From Cymbidium sinense (lineage: Eukaryota > Streptophyta > Magnoliopsida > Asparagales > Orchidaceae), in assembly GCA_021442155.1 (NCBI GenBank), contig CM038229.1:90408693-90472692 (forward strand): 64,000 nucleotides of DNA, written 5' to 3'. The notes below the pieces were generated by a model, which worked only from the letters and a program-made list of their open reading frames with translations, was not told where the DNA came from and did not search any database. The position numbers and the translations under genes were made by a program. Positions 1-12,800 of this stretch are shown here, one piece after another (the stretch's first letter is position 1; every line of letters begins with the position of its first letter).

Positions 1-3000
1 AATCGCATTATTATTTTAAATCATCCATTAGTAAATATAATTTTTTTTAGTGCGAATTAAAAATGGGTTCATCTATAAGTTTTATCTTAGAAACTCTCAT
101 TTTCCCTTTAAAGACAAAACACTATTCACCATCCAATTATAAACGTCCAATTATTGGGGATGAAATCATGCGATCAGGCCTTGGATAAGGACCATCTAAT
201 TGATCGAGTGATCAACGGAATCGAGAGCGATCATGGGATCTTGATCAAAAAGATCATCTTATCTACGAAACGAGAGAGCCGTAGGTCATTTTCCCTTCCA
301 CCCAACAAATTGACAAACATATTTCTTTTATAAAAAAATTAATTTAAATCACCTCAAACTTTAAAAAATTCATAAAAAAAAATAAAATACTTAACCAAAA
401 AATAAATGAGTTGGATTCATCTTTAGAAGAATCCAACCAAAATTACAAATTTCAATAAATATTTTGAGCTTAATTTAAGTTTTAGTGAAAATTAAATTTC
501 ATTAATTAAACCAAAACTATATGTCAGATTAAGTTGAAATTTTTAAGGATTGAAATTAAAATTAAAACACACCTACCAAGAAAATTTCAAGTAAAAGAAC
601 TTGATTGGGAGAAATTAAATTTTGAAGTTCAAATTATTCATTTTAATAAAATAAATCAAATAAAATAAATTTACAAAATCTTTGAAATGGCTTATAACAC
701 TTCAATTGACATCTAAGACTTTAAAAAATAATGCATCTTCTTAATTAATAAGCCCCAAAAAAACACTTAAGAGTAGAGTTTAATCAATTAAGGAGTTAAT
801 TAAAAGATAATCTAAAACAATTTAAATATCAAATCAAATAAAAAATGAAATAGCACTTAAGCAATTAGTAATAAAACCTCAAATCAAAAATATTATGTAG
901 AGGAAATTAAATTAAATATGATTTGAGCTAATAAAACTCAATTAAATGATTAAATCTTAAATCAAACTTAAAATCAAATAAATCTAGGAAACTTTAACAT
1001 GGGTGAAACCAAATAACTAAGCCTACACTAAGCATGGAATATTAATCATATGAAACCCCTTAATGAGCATAAAGTTGAAACTAATTAATCATTAAATAAA
1101 CTAAAAAAATCAAACCGATTAATATTTCAATATAATCATTTGATACTAATCAATTAAACCAAATAAAATTAAAGTAAACTTAATTAACATATGATTAAAT
1201 CACATCCATTTGGAATAAGATGATTAATTAACCATTAAATATTTCAACCTAATAACTAAATCAAACATGTTAATGAAATCAAACAAACATAATAAATGAA
1301 TCAAATCAAATTAAACTCTAATCATAAATAATCAAACTTAATTGAAATGAAATAAGCAATTAATTCACTTAATAATAATGATGGTAATAACAATAACCCC
1401 TTAATCAAATCAAACTTAAGTAAAACACTTAACTAAATCAAATCACTCACATGTGAGAAATTAAGTCATTAATCTCTAATTAAACAAACCCTTAAGTGGG
1501 CTTGGAAAGTAACTAATGTTAAGCCCGTATGTTTATGAAATATAAATTACTTTATGTGTTCTGTGTACTTCCTAACATCTGTTTTGCAGGGCTTAGGAAT
1601 TCTTTTGAATTTTAAATGTAAATTTGAGCTTAGAATTAGGATAGGATCTATGGGGTCTAGGATTAGTAGGAGTTGACCTAACTAGGAGATGGTGCGGTGA
1701 TCCCCTGTGGAGCTCGATGGATGTCCCTAAAGAAGGAGATTTTCCGGAAAGAAGACCCATAGATCTAAACTTGTAGTTATAGGTTGGGTTGTATTAGGTC
1801 AGAACTCGACTACCCATTTTTCTTTCTTCTTCCTTGTACAATAGCATCTCCACATTGGCCTATTTTATTAATTTAATCTGGCTTGATTTATTTTGGGTGT
1901 GCAATAGAAACAATATGCTTTTCCTAGATTTCTTTCTGTGCTATGTTTATGATGTGATCAATTCTAGAGGCTCATAGGATAAAGTAAATTTTATACCCAA
2001 CTAAATCAATCAAAATACAAAAAAAAAAAAAAAAAAACAAATACAACTCAGATTCTCATGTAAAATCCTAGGCATTAAATCAAGATTATAAAATATTTAG
2101 CAACCCATTAATAGGATGCTTTAATATCATGCATAAATCATCTTGTTTCACTCTTGATAATAGAGGACTTCTAGCTTTGTTAGAGAAATTAGGCTTAACC
2201 TTTGAGAGCCTATGATCGAAGAACACCTCTTTCTTTTTTTGATTTGGCCCATAACCATTTCTAATTGCATGGAATTAGACATAAAATTGCATTCCTATGG
2301 CCTAAAATGAATCTTGAGTCAAAATCATAAAAATCTAAAAAATATGCATTAGTTAGATGCATCTTCATACCCTACATGATCTTAAAGATTATGGAGTGAA
2401 TCTAGGTTCATATATTTCTTTTCTAAAAAATGCAACAGCCTAGCCATCTTGCATTAATGTGACTTGACTTCATGAATTTAAAATGTTCTTAGGTGTTAGG
2501 TAGCCTTCTCGTTGTAAGTCCAAGAGTCGGATAAGGTAGTTCCCTTAAGTGAGGAGAATGGCCAATGATTCCCAAGAATAGAACTAGGTTGAGCATTTGA
2601 CATGTTTTAAGTGCCTCAGACTAGGTTCAGAAGCATCCTTTTAGGAATAAGTCTTCAACTCTTGGCATTTCTGTATTCTTATACCACTAGAATCTAAGCC
2701 CTAGATTACTAAAAAATGACATCTCAAAATCTAAAATTAAATCCCAAATTTGAAGCCCAATCATAGGATAGTTACAATGTCTACTGGGTATCCCAGTATC
2801 AATAAACATTTTCTACTTTTTCCCATTTAACTCTTAAAAATATCTCGCTCCAATTGAATTTCTCAAAAATCAATCCTTTGAAAGCTACCTTAGCAGTCTT
2901 TAAAAATAACCACTTATTTCTTTAATCGAGAGTATTCTTCGAAAGAGACTCTTCTTAAGATGTAAATAATTATAAAGGCTTGCCTTTACAGGAAACCATG

Positions 3001-3242
3001 ATCCCAGGATAAAATAAATCCTATTCTACTTTTCTATATAGTTTAGGGGAAAATACTCTAGTACACTAAAGACCCATTAGCCTTAGGAGTCTTTTATTAA
3101 AATGATTGAATCCATTACAGGAGAGAATATTTATATGTCAAGATAATACATTTATTCCTTAATATCATATTTGGTCATCTAAATAAAATATTCTAAACTC
3201 TATGTGGTGTCATTTCTTTTCTCTATTTGAGAGAAAATACCA
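1..3242 (+). mobile_element. Partial 5' LTR of gypsy element E1
   Basis: The window opens inside an LTR, about 2.0 kb from its start as measured on the complete copy at 40,194-47,495. Bases 1-1,490 align closely with about 42,205-43,795. Roughly 1.9-2 kb present in the complete copy is then missing (junction near 1,492), and the rest matches the 3' part of the LTR, including the GTTGTAT...CTCGACTACCC segment near 1,790 and the segment beginning AAGCCCAATCATAGG near 2,755. It ends in ATACCA at 3,242, comparable to the LTR ends at 39,012 and 47,495. No gene is seen in it. Confidence 0.75.
2019..2037. repeat. Poly-A run in LTR
   Basis: Nineteen consecutive A within the E1 LTR, a simple-sequence tract with no sign of a retroposed tail next to it. 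Confidence 0.8.
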
Positions 3243-3261
3243 ACAACTAGAAGACTTAAGC

Positions 3262-4660
3262 CAAGTTCTATATCATTGATTCGAATACTTCATTCACTAC
3301 TTTGCTCGGTAGGCCTTGGGTACATTAGAATAAGATGATTCCATCCTCCCTTCATCAGTGCATCAAGTTCAAAAGAGATGGAATTGAATGTTGTGTCAAA
3401 GGAGATGAAAAAGCCATTTTAGTTAGAGAGGTTGAGATATATGAGGATGCGACCTACTATCTTCCTCAAAATACATTTTCTCTTGAACGTGGTCAAAATG
3501 GAAATGCAAAAGAAAAAGAAAAAGAAAAAGAAAAGTAAAATGAGAGTACAAGTGAACGAGAAAAGGATACCAAGGAAGACGTAGAGCTGCATGTCACATT
3601 CCATCCATAGCTCATTCCACCATATGAACATATGGGTAGAATGATTTGACCTCCACCAGGTAGAGGTAGATACAAAGATAGTTCTAGAGGTGGAAGACCC
3701 CACGGTTGGCGCCACTAATAGGGTTATGTTCTTATTCACAAGAGTACCCCTACTATTCACATAGACTTGGAATCCAACTCAAAGGATGAGTCTAATGTGA
3801 TTAGCATACCATCCAACCCCTCTCAGCAGGTTTCATTGGAGGTGACACTCAAGCCGTGCAATGATGAAGACCAGGCCTCCAAGCAAAGCATGAATGTATT
3901 CAAATCAAGTTTATGTGAAACTATCAGGCAGTAGTTAGGAATCTTAGCTCTAACCTCACATTCCTCTCAAAAAGTTGAAGGTTTAGTAGTTAAGGAAGCC
4001 CCTCAATCTTCCATGAATGTCAAGCTGAAGAGATTCCTATTGGGATCATCATCCTCAAGTCCATAAACTAATGTAAGACTTAAGGATAATTCATATAAAG
4101 AATTAATAGAATTACCTTTTGATTAGTCCTCGCCTTCTGTTCTTAATCTTGCAAAGAAGGGTTTGATTCCTTATAAATGGTCCAAGCACAGGTCAAAGTA
4201 CTTTGAGAAGCTATGGAAAATTAGAGGTAGAGATGCACAATCAAGATCAGGACTAGAATTTGATATAGCAAGTCCAATCGATAATGATGTTTACTACTTA
4301 GTTGTCACCAATCATCTGGAGTCTGATAAGTTCTTCAACCACACTAACTCTTATGAGGAAGTATATTTAGAAACTTCAGATGATTCAGATGATCTCCAAA
4401 TCAAAGATGCACCTCTAGAATTTGAAGATGAGATCCATTAAATAATTGACAAGCTTAAAGAAATCAACCTCGTGATAGAAAAATCCATGCCCATATACAT
4501 CGTTCTGAATGAAGAAGAAACCAATGACTTAGTTAGGCTATTGAGTTTAAGGACTACTTTGCATAGAGTTATGAAGAGATGCCCGATTATCTCCTTATGT
4601 AGCAGTTCAAAACTAGCAATAGACCTAATGCTAACCCATCAAGCAAACTCCTAGACACAT
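3262..4660 (+). pseudogene. pol remnant: protease C-terminal part and protease-RT linker (E1)
   Basis: The segment after the lost active site is recognisable by the SLHQCIKF-like stretch at about 3,349-3,372. It is matched on the opposite strand in E2 at about 32,330. An open stretch 3,335-3,538 ends in a Lys/Glu repeat (about 3,505-3,535), and the same K/E-rich stretch occurs in E2 at about 32,110-32,215. A second open stretch (4,163-4,441) encodes an acidic linker (around 4,370-4,435), and a third (4,472-4,654) begins with IEKSMPIYI and leads toward the RT. In intact Tat polyproteins this linker joins protease and RT. At least three frames are used, so it is a pseudogene. The match to E2 over this stretch shows both belong to one family. 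Confidence 0.75.
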
Positions 4661-5330
4661 ACAATTAGAAATTGAACAACAAGTCATTTCTGAAGTCAAG
4701 AAACTGATCAATGTTGGTTTGATCAGGGAAGAAAAATATCCTATCTAGTTAGCCATCCCATTAAGAGGAAGAATAGCCAAATTCACATATACGTCAATTT
4801 CAGGGACTTAAACAAGGCATGCCTTAAGGATGAGTTTCCTTTTCCTATACCAAAATTAATGGTAGACATCACCTCATCTCATGCGATTCTCCTTCATGGA
4901 TGGGCCATCTCTCTACAACCAAATCAAGATGGCCCCCGAGAATGAAAGAAACACTACTTTTTGAACCCTGATTGAAATCTATTGTTATAAGGTCATGCCT
5001 TTTAGCCTTAAAAATACTAGTGCAACATACCAATGGGCCATGACATAGATCTTCAATGAACTCATTCATCACCAGGTTGAGTGCTATGTTGATGATCTAT
5101 TAGTCAAAAGCAAAGAAAAGGAAGACCATCTCTTTGACTTGAGAGTTGTTTTTGAATGGTTAAGATAATATAACCTCAAAATGAATCTCCTCAAGTGTGC
5201 ATTCAGTAGCTTCAAGGAAGTTCCTTGAGTTGTCTAACACCGGGGAATAGAGATAGATCCAAAAAAGATCAAAGCTATCTTAGAAATGCCACCAACCAAA
5301 AGTTTAACTCAACCTAAATCTTTCCAAGCA
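4661..5330 (+). pseudogene. Reverse transcriptase core (E1), decayed
   Basis: Read in one frame, the segment shows FRDLNKAC near 4,797-4,820 (preceded by N where D is usual), the motif A region MDG with its Asp at 4,899-4,901, and the motif C box YVDD at 5,085-5,096 followed by LLVKSK. These are the polymerase palm signatures of Ty3/gypsy RT, which copies element RNA into DNA in the particle. Motif A and YVDD share a frame, but stops interrupt it, for instance TGA at 4,962-4,964 where an Arg codon CGA is usual (a CpG C-to-T change) and TAG at about 5,045. The polymerase residues survive while the frame does not. Confidence 0.85.
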
Positions 5331-5830
5331 TAGTTGGAGTATCTAAGATGCTTTATCTCCAACCTATCGAGAAGATGCAAGCCATTTTTAGTACTTATCA
5401 AAAAGGATGCCAAGTTCAAGTGGGATGACAAGTGTGTGTGTGCCTTTGAAGATATCAAGCAGTATTTAGTGAAGCCACTAGTTCTAGAAGTCCCTATCCT
5501 GGGCAGACCACTCATCCTTTACACTGCTACATTGGGTGACTCCCTCAGCACTTTGTTGGCCCATGACAATGACAAAAGGAAGGAGAGTGCTCTCTACTAC
5601 TCAACCATCCCCGATCCTCACAAGCAAACTACCCACTTATTGAGAAACATTGTCTAGCATTAATCTTTGCATCCTAAAATCTATGACACTATATGCTTTC
5701 TCATAAGGTGAACTTAATTTCAAGAACAAATCCACTCCAGTATCTCATGACATGTCCAATGCTATCTAGATGTTTGGCACGTAGGTCCATGATTCTCTCA
5801 TAGTTTGATATCACATTTGTACCCCTTTGT
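5331..5830 (+). pseudogene. RT connection and first RNase H (E1), decayed
   Basis: An open stretch 5,334-5,657 encodes the segment after the RT palm: LRCFISNLSRR, then KFKWDDKC, GRPLILYTA and ALYYS, typical of the RT-RNase H junction of plant gypsy elements. The usual RNase H Asp in the LYTA segment is not retained clearly. After 5,657 the frame is lost and the rest of the domain can be followed only in pieces. The 3' end joins a linker leading to the second RNase H. The domain would degrade RNA in RNA-DNA hybrids; here it is non-functional. Confidence 0.7.
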
Positions 5831-6470
5831 GCAATGAAAGGTCTGGCACCAGCAGATTTCTTAGCAGCACACTCACTTCCTGCTGACTCTCCGCTTAGTG
5901 ACGATCTCCCTGATGAACAAATCATGAACTTAGGGGAGGTTGATAATCACCATTGGGAGATGTATTTTGATGGTGTCTTTCTTTCAAAAAGAAGAAGAAC
6001 CATAATCTACTCTTTAAGAAAAGGTAGGGATAAGAATGGTTCTCTTAACTCTAAACCACGATGTCATGAGATTCTCATACTGTCTCTCCAATCCCTACAC
6101 CAATGATGAAGCTGAGTATGAGGCATTGATTATCGATCTTGAGTTAGCCATTACAGTCTGTGTCAAGAGCATCAATATATATAGGGATTCTCACCATCAG
6201 TCCTATAAGGTTCTCAAACCTAAGCTTCATCATTACCATGAGTACACCATGAAGATGTTGGCCCAAATCTCTGAGGTCACCATCTATAAGGCCCCTCGAG
6301 GAGAAAATGCAGTGGCAGATGCTTCGGCCAAATTTGCCAAAGAATTGACATGTCTGGAAGATGAGTTCATTCTAATAAACATCCAAAATAAACAAGTCAT
6401 ATCTTTTATTGATGCTGAACTCGTCAAGAGACTTTCTGAAGGAGAGCCAATAAAGACAAGGAGCTAGATT
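5831..6470 (+). pseudogene. Second, plant-type RNase H of the Tat lineage (E1), frameshifted
   Basis: Two overlapping open stretches in different frames (5,834-6,106 and 6,036-6,467) together cover the domain. The linker begins GLAPADFLAAH. The catalytic set is visible: Asp in YFDG (5,969-5,971), Glu in EAEYEAL (about 6,108-6,128), Asp in IYRDS (6,186-6,188, where GDS is usual) and Asp in VADA (6,318-6,320). A second RNase H placed between RT-RNase H and integrase is diagnostic of Tat-clade plant gypsy elements such as Ogre and Retand relatives. One frameshift near 6,040-6,100 breaks it although all four acidic residues remain. Confidence 0.85.
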
Positions 6471-7720
6471 AGAGGCAACCATTCATAGATTACTTGAACA
6501 CTGACAAACTACCTCAAGAGAAAGACCAAAGACAACATGATCTTTCAATCAAATGTACCGACGGAGAGCTCTCTTCTATGCTCTCGTGGATGACACCTTG
6601 TACCGACGGTCTTTCGATCAAATATGGTTACATTGTTTAGATAAACATGAAGCCCGTAAGATCATGACTGAGGTACATTCAAGTCTATGCGGAGCACATT
6701 AATCTGGTTCGAAGATGAAAGCAAAGATCAAGAGACTAGGATACTACTAGCCTTCGATGATGCATCGCATTAACATAGAGATGCCACCAATGCCAGGTAC
6801 ATGGTGTGGTCCTACATCAAGCACCTAAGATTCTACATCCTACATTGGCCTCATGGCCATTTGAGTGTTGGGGTACCGACATAGTGGGTCTTATCGATCC
6901 TTCTTCTTCCAAGGGTCATCTATTCATCTTAGCTGCCATCGACTACTTTTCCAAATGGGTGAAAGCAATCCCACTTAGAGAGGTCACAGCTCAGCATATG
7001 CTCCAGTTTCTCAAGAACCATATCGTATATAGGTTCGGGGGTGCATCGATGAATTATATCTGATAATGCTACTGCATTCAAGAGCACTAAGATCAACAAC
7101 TTTGCCAGGAGACATAATATAGATTGGAGATACTCCACCATCTACTATCCCGCAATCGGCCTAGAAAGCATTCAACAAAACTATCATCCAGATACTAAAG
7201 AAGACACTTGATGATAAAAATGCTGGCATGAGGCTTGGTTGAAGCTTTGTGGGCCTACCGCACTCACATACGAACTCCAACTCAATCTACCCCATTCTCC
7301 TTAGCAGTCCAAGCCATTCTTCCCTTCAAAGTTCATCTCCCATCACTAAGGATAACAATAGGTAGCAAGATTACTATAGAGCAGAATGCAAAGTTGAGGT
7401 TAGAAGAGATCAAAGGTTTGAGGAGAGAGCAGCGTGCAAAACCTCAAGTTGTACAAGGCCAAAATGATTCAAGCTCACAAGTGGTCCACAAAACTTTTCA
7501 AGTAGGAGAGCTTGTCCTAATTTTAAGGAGGCCAATTGTTTCCCATCAAAAGATGGCAGACAAGTTTGAACCGACTTGGGAAGACCCTTTTGTCATAGAA
7601 AAGGCCTACCAAGGAGGATCCTATCACTTTATTGATTGTAAAGGGGAACACCCAATGCATCTAATTAATGGGCTCTATTTGAAAAAAATATTACCCATAA
7701 AAATATGTTTAAAAATAATT
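6471..7720 (+). pseudogene. Integrase (E1), decayed
   Basis: The N-terminal zinc-binding HHCC module is present in pieces: a His pair in VHSSLCGAH (about 6,673-6,699) and Cys pair CHQC (6,782-6,793). The catalytic core has its first Asp in WGTDIVG (6,878-6,880) in the open stretch 6,806-7,063. The second Asp sits in SDNATAF (7,062-7,064) after a frameshift, and the Glu region near 7,165 carries a small deletion. The C-terminal part is open from 7,235, with EALWAYRT, then FQVGELVL and a GAYH-like domain, to about 7,700. It would insert element DNA into the genome; frameshifts and stops inactivate it. Confidence 0.85.
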
Positions 7721-7811
7721 ATCATAAAAAGAACAAAAATTTTATTCCAATTCATCAAAATCTTCTCTTCATTTGTTTGTATGTCTTGCGAATTTGCCAT
7801 GATGTGTTTAG

Positions 7812-8085
7812 GATAGGTGTAAGAGAACCCAAGAGACATCTTATCCCTCTTTCACAATATGAACACAATCAAACATAATTTCCAACGCTATTAGAATAGC
7901 TGTGAGAGAATCCAAGAGCCATCCTATTTTGACTAGCACAGCTAAGTTAGGTGTGAGAGAACCCAAGCGGCATCCTTTCTTAGTGGGATCAGACCTGCCA
8001 TTCGTGGCACCATTTCATCAATTCCCCAAGGTGTTTTAGGATAGGAGTGAGAGAACATGAGAGGCATCATATTTCTTTTAACACA
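7812..8085 (+). repeat. Four imperfect repeats after integrase
   Basis: A unit of about 27 bp reading roughly GTGAGAGAACCCAAGAG then CATCCTAT occurs near 7,817, 7,899, 7,950 and 8,048, spaced 50 to 100 bp apart. It lies between the end of the integrase frame and the 3' LTR fragment. Confidence 0.7.
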
Positions 8086-9835
8086 AACAAAAATCATTTA
8101 TCTCAGGCTATTTTGATGTGGAAGCAATCCCCCTATGGCACTCACTCATTAGCTGCTCTAGGTCGGGCTGATATGCTACCTCACTAGTATGTCACCCCAG
8201 TGATCACTTGTCTAATAGATGTGAGTCTCCACACTTTCTTCCTGACTTGACCATTGCAAACCAATGAGTGCCTTGTTACTTTGGTAGACTTCATTGCCCA
8301 GCTAGTAAGCTACTTTATGTTGATTTTGTTTAAGAAGATGTGAGTCCTCATGGTTTCTTCTTGAACTAATCATCATGCACTGACTAGGTCGAGTATATTT
8401 GAGGTTTAGGATAAGTCCCCCAGAGGCTCCTTTCCTCTTGACTACTCTTGAGTTAATATAAGTCTCCTAGTGTCATTCACTCAATAATCGCCATAGGTCA
8501 GATAGCACCTGTCGAGCCGAAGATAGACTATCTCGACAATCAATTCTGTTATAAGAGGTTGTGAGTCCCTGATGCTTTCTTCCTAGGCTAATTATTACAA
8601 ACTGGAGGACACTTTAGGTTAGTTGATGTTCGCTATGCTGACAGTGACTCACTCAGTGGATACACCACTCTCCTTGAGTTGGCCACCGAATATCAATAGA
8701 TATTATCTTCTCCAGGGTTTTGGATAAAGCCCTTAGCAGCCCCTCTCCCTATGGGAACTCTACATGGATCATGTCCTTTGTGTCCCCATTTAGACACTAC
8801 TCGGGTTACTCTTGGATTGGACAGTCCCCCTTTCCTAGTCCTCGTGGTTGGAGAATTTGTTCAACGAATGCGCAGATTCTCCCTTAGTTCAGTAAATCTA
8901 AGATAGGTCTAGGCTGATATAAGCTCCTTCTCAGTATGATCCCTCTCAAACCAACAGGGTACACTATAAACAAATAAAACAAACAAACAAAATAAACAAA
9001 CAAATCCATTCACTTATGGATTAGGAATTCAAGCCCCCAGTGACCCCTTTCCCAAGCAGACATCCTATATATAGGGCAGTGTCAGCAGAACTCCCTATAG
9101 GAATTGCCTAACTACGCTTGAGTTGAGATAAGTCCCCAGTCAGCACATCGGGTTCAATCTATTTTACCACAAATAGGTTACCCCAACAATCATTTCACTT
9201 TGGAAGATATAAGTCTACGATTCTTTCTAGCATGACTGTCACAAACCGACGGGCAGCCCTAGGTCAGGTTGACAAGTTACCATGCTAATGTATCACCATA
9301 GTGGTCTTTCATTCAGGAAATAGGTGAGTCCCCAAGCTTTCTTCCCTGAATTAACCATTGCAAACTGAAAGGCACCCCTTTGGTTGGATAGTTCTCCCCT
9401 CGGCCGGGAAGCCAACACGGCCCCTACTCAGTACAGTCCATTGCAAACTAATGGGATCCATCAAAAAAATTTAAAAAATAAAATTAATCTTGACTATGTT
9501 TAAGAAAATTTATGCCCCCATCGGCATTCACTCAATAATCAGCCCTAAGTCGAGTTCAATTTGTTGCACAAGCAACCGACGCTCTAGTGGTTCCTTATTT
9601 CAGAAGATGTGAGTCCTCGCACTTTCTTCTTAACTTGACTATTGCAAACCAAAAGGCAATCCCTTTGGTTGGATAGTCCTACTATATGGTTGGTAGACTA
9701 CCCCTTTGAATTTGTAAATCTAAATGTAGACCAAGGCCAACATGGCCCCTACTCAGTGCAGTCCATCACAAACCGATGGGATCCATCAAAAATAATTAAA
9801 AATAAAATTAATCTTGACTATCTTTCAGCAGAAAC
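8086..9835 (+). other. E1 3' untranslated region with degenerate internal repeats
   Basis: No coding sequence is supported here. A degenerate unit, beginning GTGAGTCC, then CTTTCTTC, then ATTGCAAAC, recurs near 8,222, 8,340, 8,558, 9,203 (weak), 9,320 and 9,610. A clear direct duplication with a spacing of about 320 bp carries the shared GGCCCCTACTCAG and GGGATCCATCAAAA blocks (about 9,420-9,510 and 9,742-9,830). The region is less AT-rich than the LTRs around it. Confidence 0.6.
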
Positions 9836-12800
9836 TTAACGAATCCCGTCGCACCACGTGAAAAGTACACACCACGTCAACGATCCACATGGCGTTGATG
9901 GGATTAGTTAATTAATTAAGGCTATTTAATTATCCCTTAATCACTAAAACTTCCTAAACTCATAAATAAATATAAAAAAATCAAAAAAATTCAAACTCAA
10001 CTTCATTTTAAAGATAATTCAGAGGGGAATCCAATAAAATTGCTTCAAATTGATTTTAAATAGTAGATTTTCTCTAACTAGGGTTTAATTGAAAACTTAA
10101 TAACCCTAATTACTTCTTAATTATTTCATTAATTAATTCAAAACTTCTCAAGCATGTTGAGTGGGATGACTTCTGCCACCCTTAAATTTATTGGAAATTA
10201 TTAATGAGTTAATTAAGAAAATCATAATGAATCTCTAATCACCCTCTTAATGTAATTAAGAGTAATTAAGCATGTGAATAGTAGTTTAATCACTTAATTA
10301 AGATAATTAAATATTATTTAAGTGAAGAGGAGATTTATGGAATGGGTTTGGGGTATTTTCTCTAAGTTATTCCCTAAACCCCCTTTCTTCCTTAATCTAA
10401 ACCTAATTAAGGACTAATCCACTAATGACCTACTTAATTAGCTTAATCAAAATTTCAAAATCAATCTAAACTTAATCAACCTCTTTCTGGGTAGATCCTT
10501 AGGTGTTCAAAAGCCTAAGGTAAATTTAAAGAAATCATTTCCAACTCACATGTGTGGGAAGGTTATGAAAGTACTAAATTAAACCCTTTAGCTTAATTAA
10601 TTAATTGTGAGTCAATTACATTAGGCCCCTTTGTTTCTTAGATGCATTGCTGATTTAAATTCCATGTGTGATTGCATATCATATGTTAGCTCATAATTGT
10701 TAGGTTAATTATATTCAAGTGGTGTGGTAGGGATAATTAATGGACTTAATTCATACCTTAACCTAAACAAAATATAAAATTAACTTAATGGTTCTAAAAT
10801 TAAAGTAAATCAGTTCACAAATAGGAGAAATAGGTTAGGACCAATAAATTCTTTCACATTTTCTAAATCAAATCAAACTTAAAACAAAAATAAAATTTTC
10901 TTAAGAAACTTTAATTCACATTAAATGATCTTATTTCATAGGATTGTCTTTAATAATTAATTAGAGTGAATGAAGTTACATGCTTACATCACTTAATTTC
11001 TTTCCAAGCATGGTAAATGGTGTATGCCATATGAATTCATGCATTCATATCTTTTGAAAAATCAAAATAAATGAAATGTTTCCTTTATGTCAAATTGCAT
11101 GTTTTGGCTAAAGTAAGAATATGGATGGCTATTATCACTATTAAATCAAAATTATTTTCAAAACTTATAAATCAAAGATTATAAATGAAAGTATGCTACT
11201 TATAAATACTTATAAGCCTGCATGTGATTATAACATAAAATGTGTTATGTGATTTTCTTCTCTTTTCTTAACATGGGTTTGTATAGGATTTGCAAAGTGT
11301 ATAGTTCATTTGAAAAGAACATAGCACTTGCTTAAATCAATTCCTATACACTTCTATGCTATGAATTAAGAAGGATCTTCATATTGCACATATAAATTAA
11401 ATAACCAACAAATCAAATAAACAAAAATCTTTTACATGATTCTTCATCCATTTTCTTTCTTTTTGTACATGCACATGTATTTAAGAAAAGTGGTATATTA
11501 GTTTGGACATCCCGAGGTTGCGAGGCTTTAAGTAGCCCTAAGAAGGTCTTGTACCTTATACCATTGGTGTAGAAAATAATGGCGCCGTACTCACTTATGT
11601 CTTTCATACTTGTAAATGTGCATTTAGTTAATGGATAAAAGAATCCCTCTCTTTTCTACTTAACAAAATCATGCATCATGAAACATCCAAATTTTCTTGA
11701 GGAGTGCTAAAGTTTGCATTCATCTTTAAGGAGTGCTAAAGTTTGCATTTACATGCATAGGTATGCTTAGGATCATTTCATATGCATGATACACATGTTA
11801 GAAAGAAATAAATGGTTGTATTTTGTGATAGTAATTCACCTTAATTAATCCTAAAATGCCTTTCTTGTTGAATAGGTTTATTTAGAGCAAATCTAAACTT
11901 AGGATTAATTAAAACACATAATAAAATATTCACTAAAGAAAAATCACTAATGAATCTATCTTAGAAATTACTTAAGGGAGGAAAGAGAAGTTCTCTTCTA
12001 TTTTCTTGTCTTTATAACACTTAGTAATTAAGTGTAAGCTCATTCAAACCAAATCAAATCATAAAATAAAATTAATAAATCAACTAAATCACTTAAGTGA
12101 AACCACCCTCTTAGTTGAATCCTTCACACTTAGAAAACTTCAACCTTAAAGCCTAGCTAATACATGTCACACAAGCCTTAAATGACACACACATTAGGCT
12201 AAGTCACCATTTCTGGCTCTATGTTAGGGCGATGCATGGATTGACGCCTGGTTTTGTTTTGTGATGTAATGTTTTAGTCTAGATGTTAGGGTGTATGTAC
12301 GTAGACTAGATGATAGGATAATTTTAGTCTAAGCATTATCTTCTGCAGGGGATTATGCTTAAGGGGCACTATAATATAAATAATAAATACTTTTGTCAGT
12401 TACCTATACCCCTAAGCATAATCCAAATTAAGCGGTGGACTTGGTTACCTATGTGTGAGGTGCTAAGTCCAATTTATTCCTATACATGCTTGGGATTGTG
12501 TGGTATGTTTAGCTAATCTCTATTTTACAGGTTTAGTTAGATTTACTTTTCTATTTTCATGTAATTTTGCAATTAAGATTTGGAATGAATGTTATGAGGG
12601 ATTAGGATGAACATTGGTCATAAGACTATGCCCTGTGCACCATGTGAAGCTTGGAGTAACCACATCCCAACCAACCAAAAGAAAGAAAGAAAGAAGAAAT
12701 GAAGAAATGAAGAAATGAAGAAATGAAGAATGAAGACCCCCATAACATGAATTCCTTTTTGATTGTAATTAATTCATTTGTAATCCGGGTTGTATAATGG

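Larger units (their letters stand above)
3243..9835 (+). mobile_element. Internal region of E1, Tat-lineage Ty3/gypsy, gag and leader deleted
   Basis: Pol domains run in the order protease, reverse transcriptase, RNase H, second RNase H, integrase, which is the Tat-clade order. The LTR end at 3,242 is followed within about 20 bp by sequence matching the middle of the protease region of E2 (about 32,400, - strand). Primer-binding site, leader, gag and the protease active site are therefore missing. Reading frames are broken by many stops and small indels, so the copy cannot encode a functional polyprotein. Confidence 0.85.

Noticed and set aside
3419..3760. Antisense open stretches over the E1 protease region
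   Set aside because: They come from the low-complexity K/E-rich stretch read backwards; the sense strand has the recognisable polyprotein.
9642..9839. Open stretch after the E1 integrase as a small gene
   Set aside because: It lies in a duplicated non-coding 3' region and the sister repeat at 9,360-9,510 does not keep the frame.
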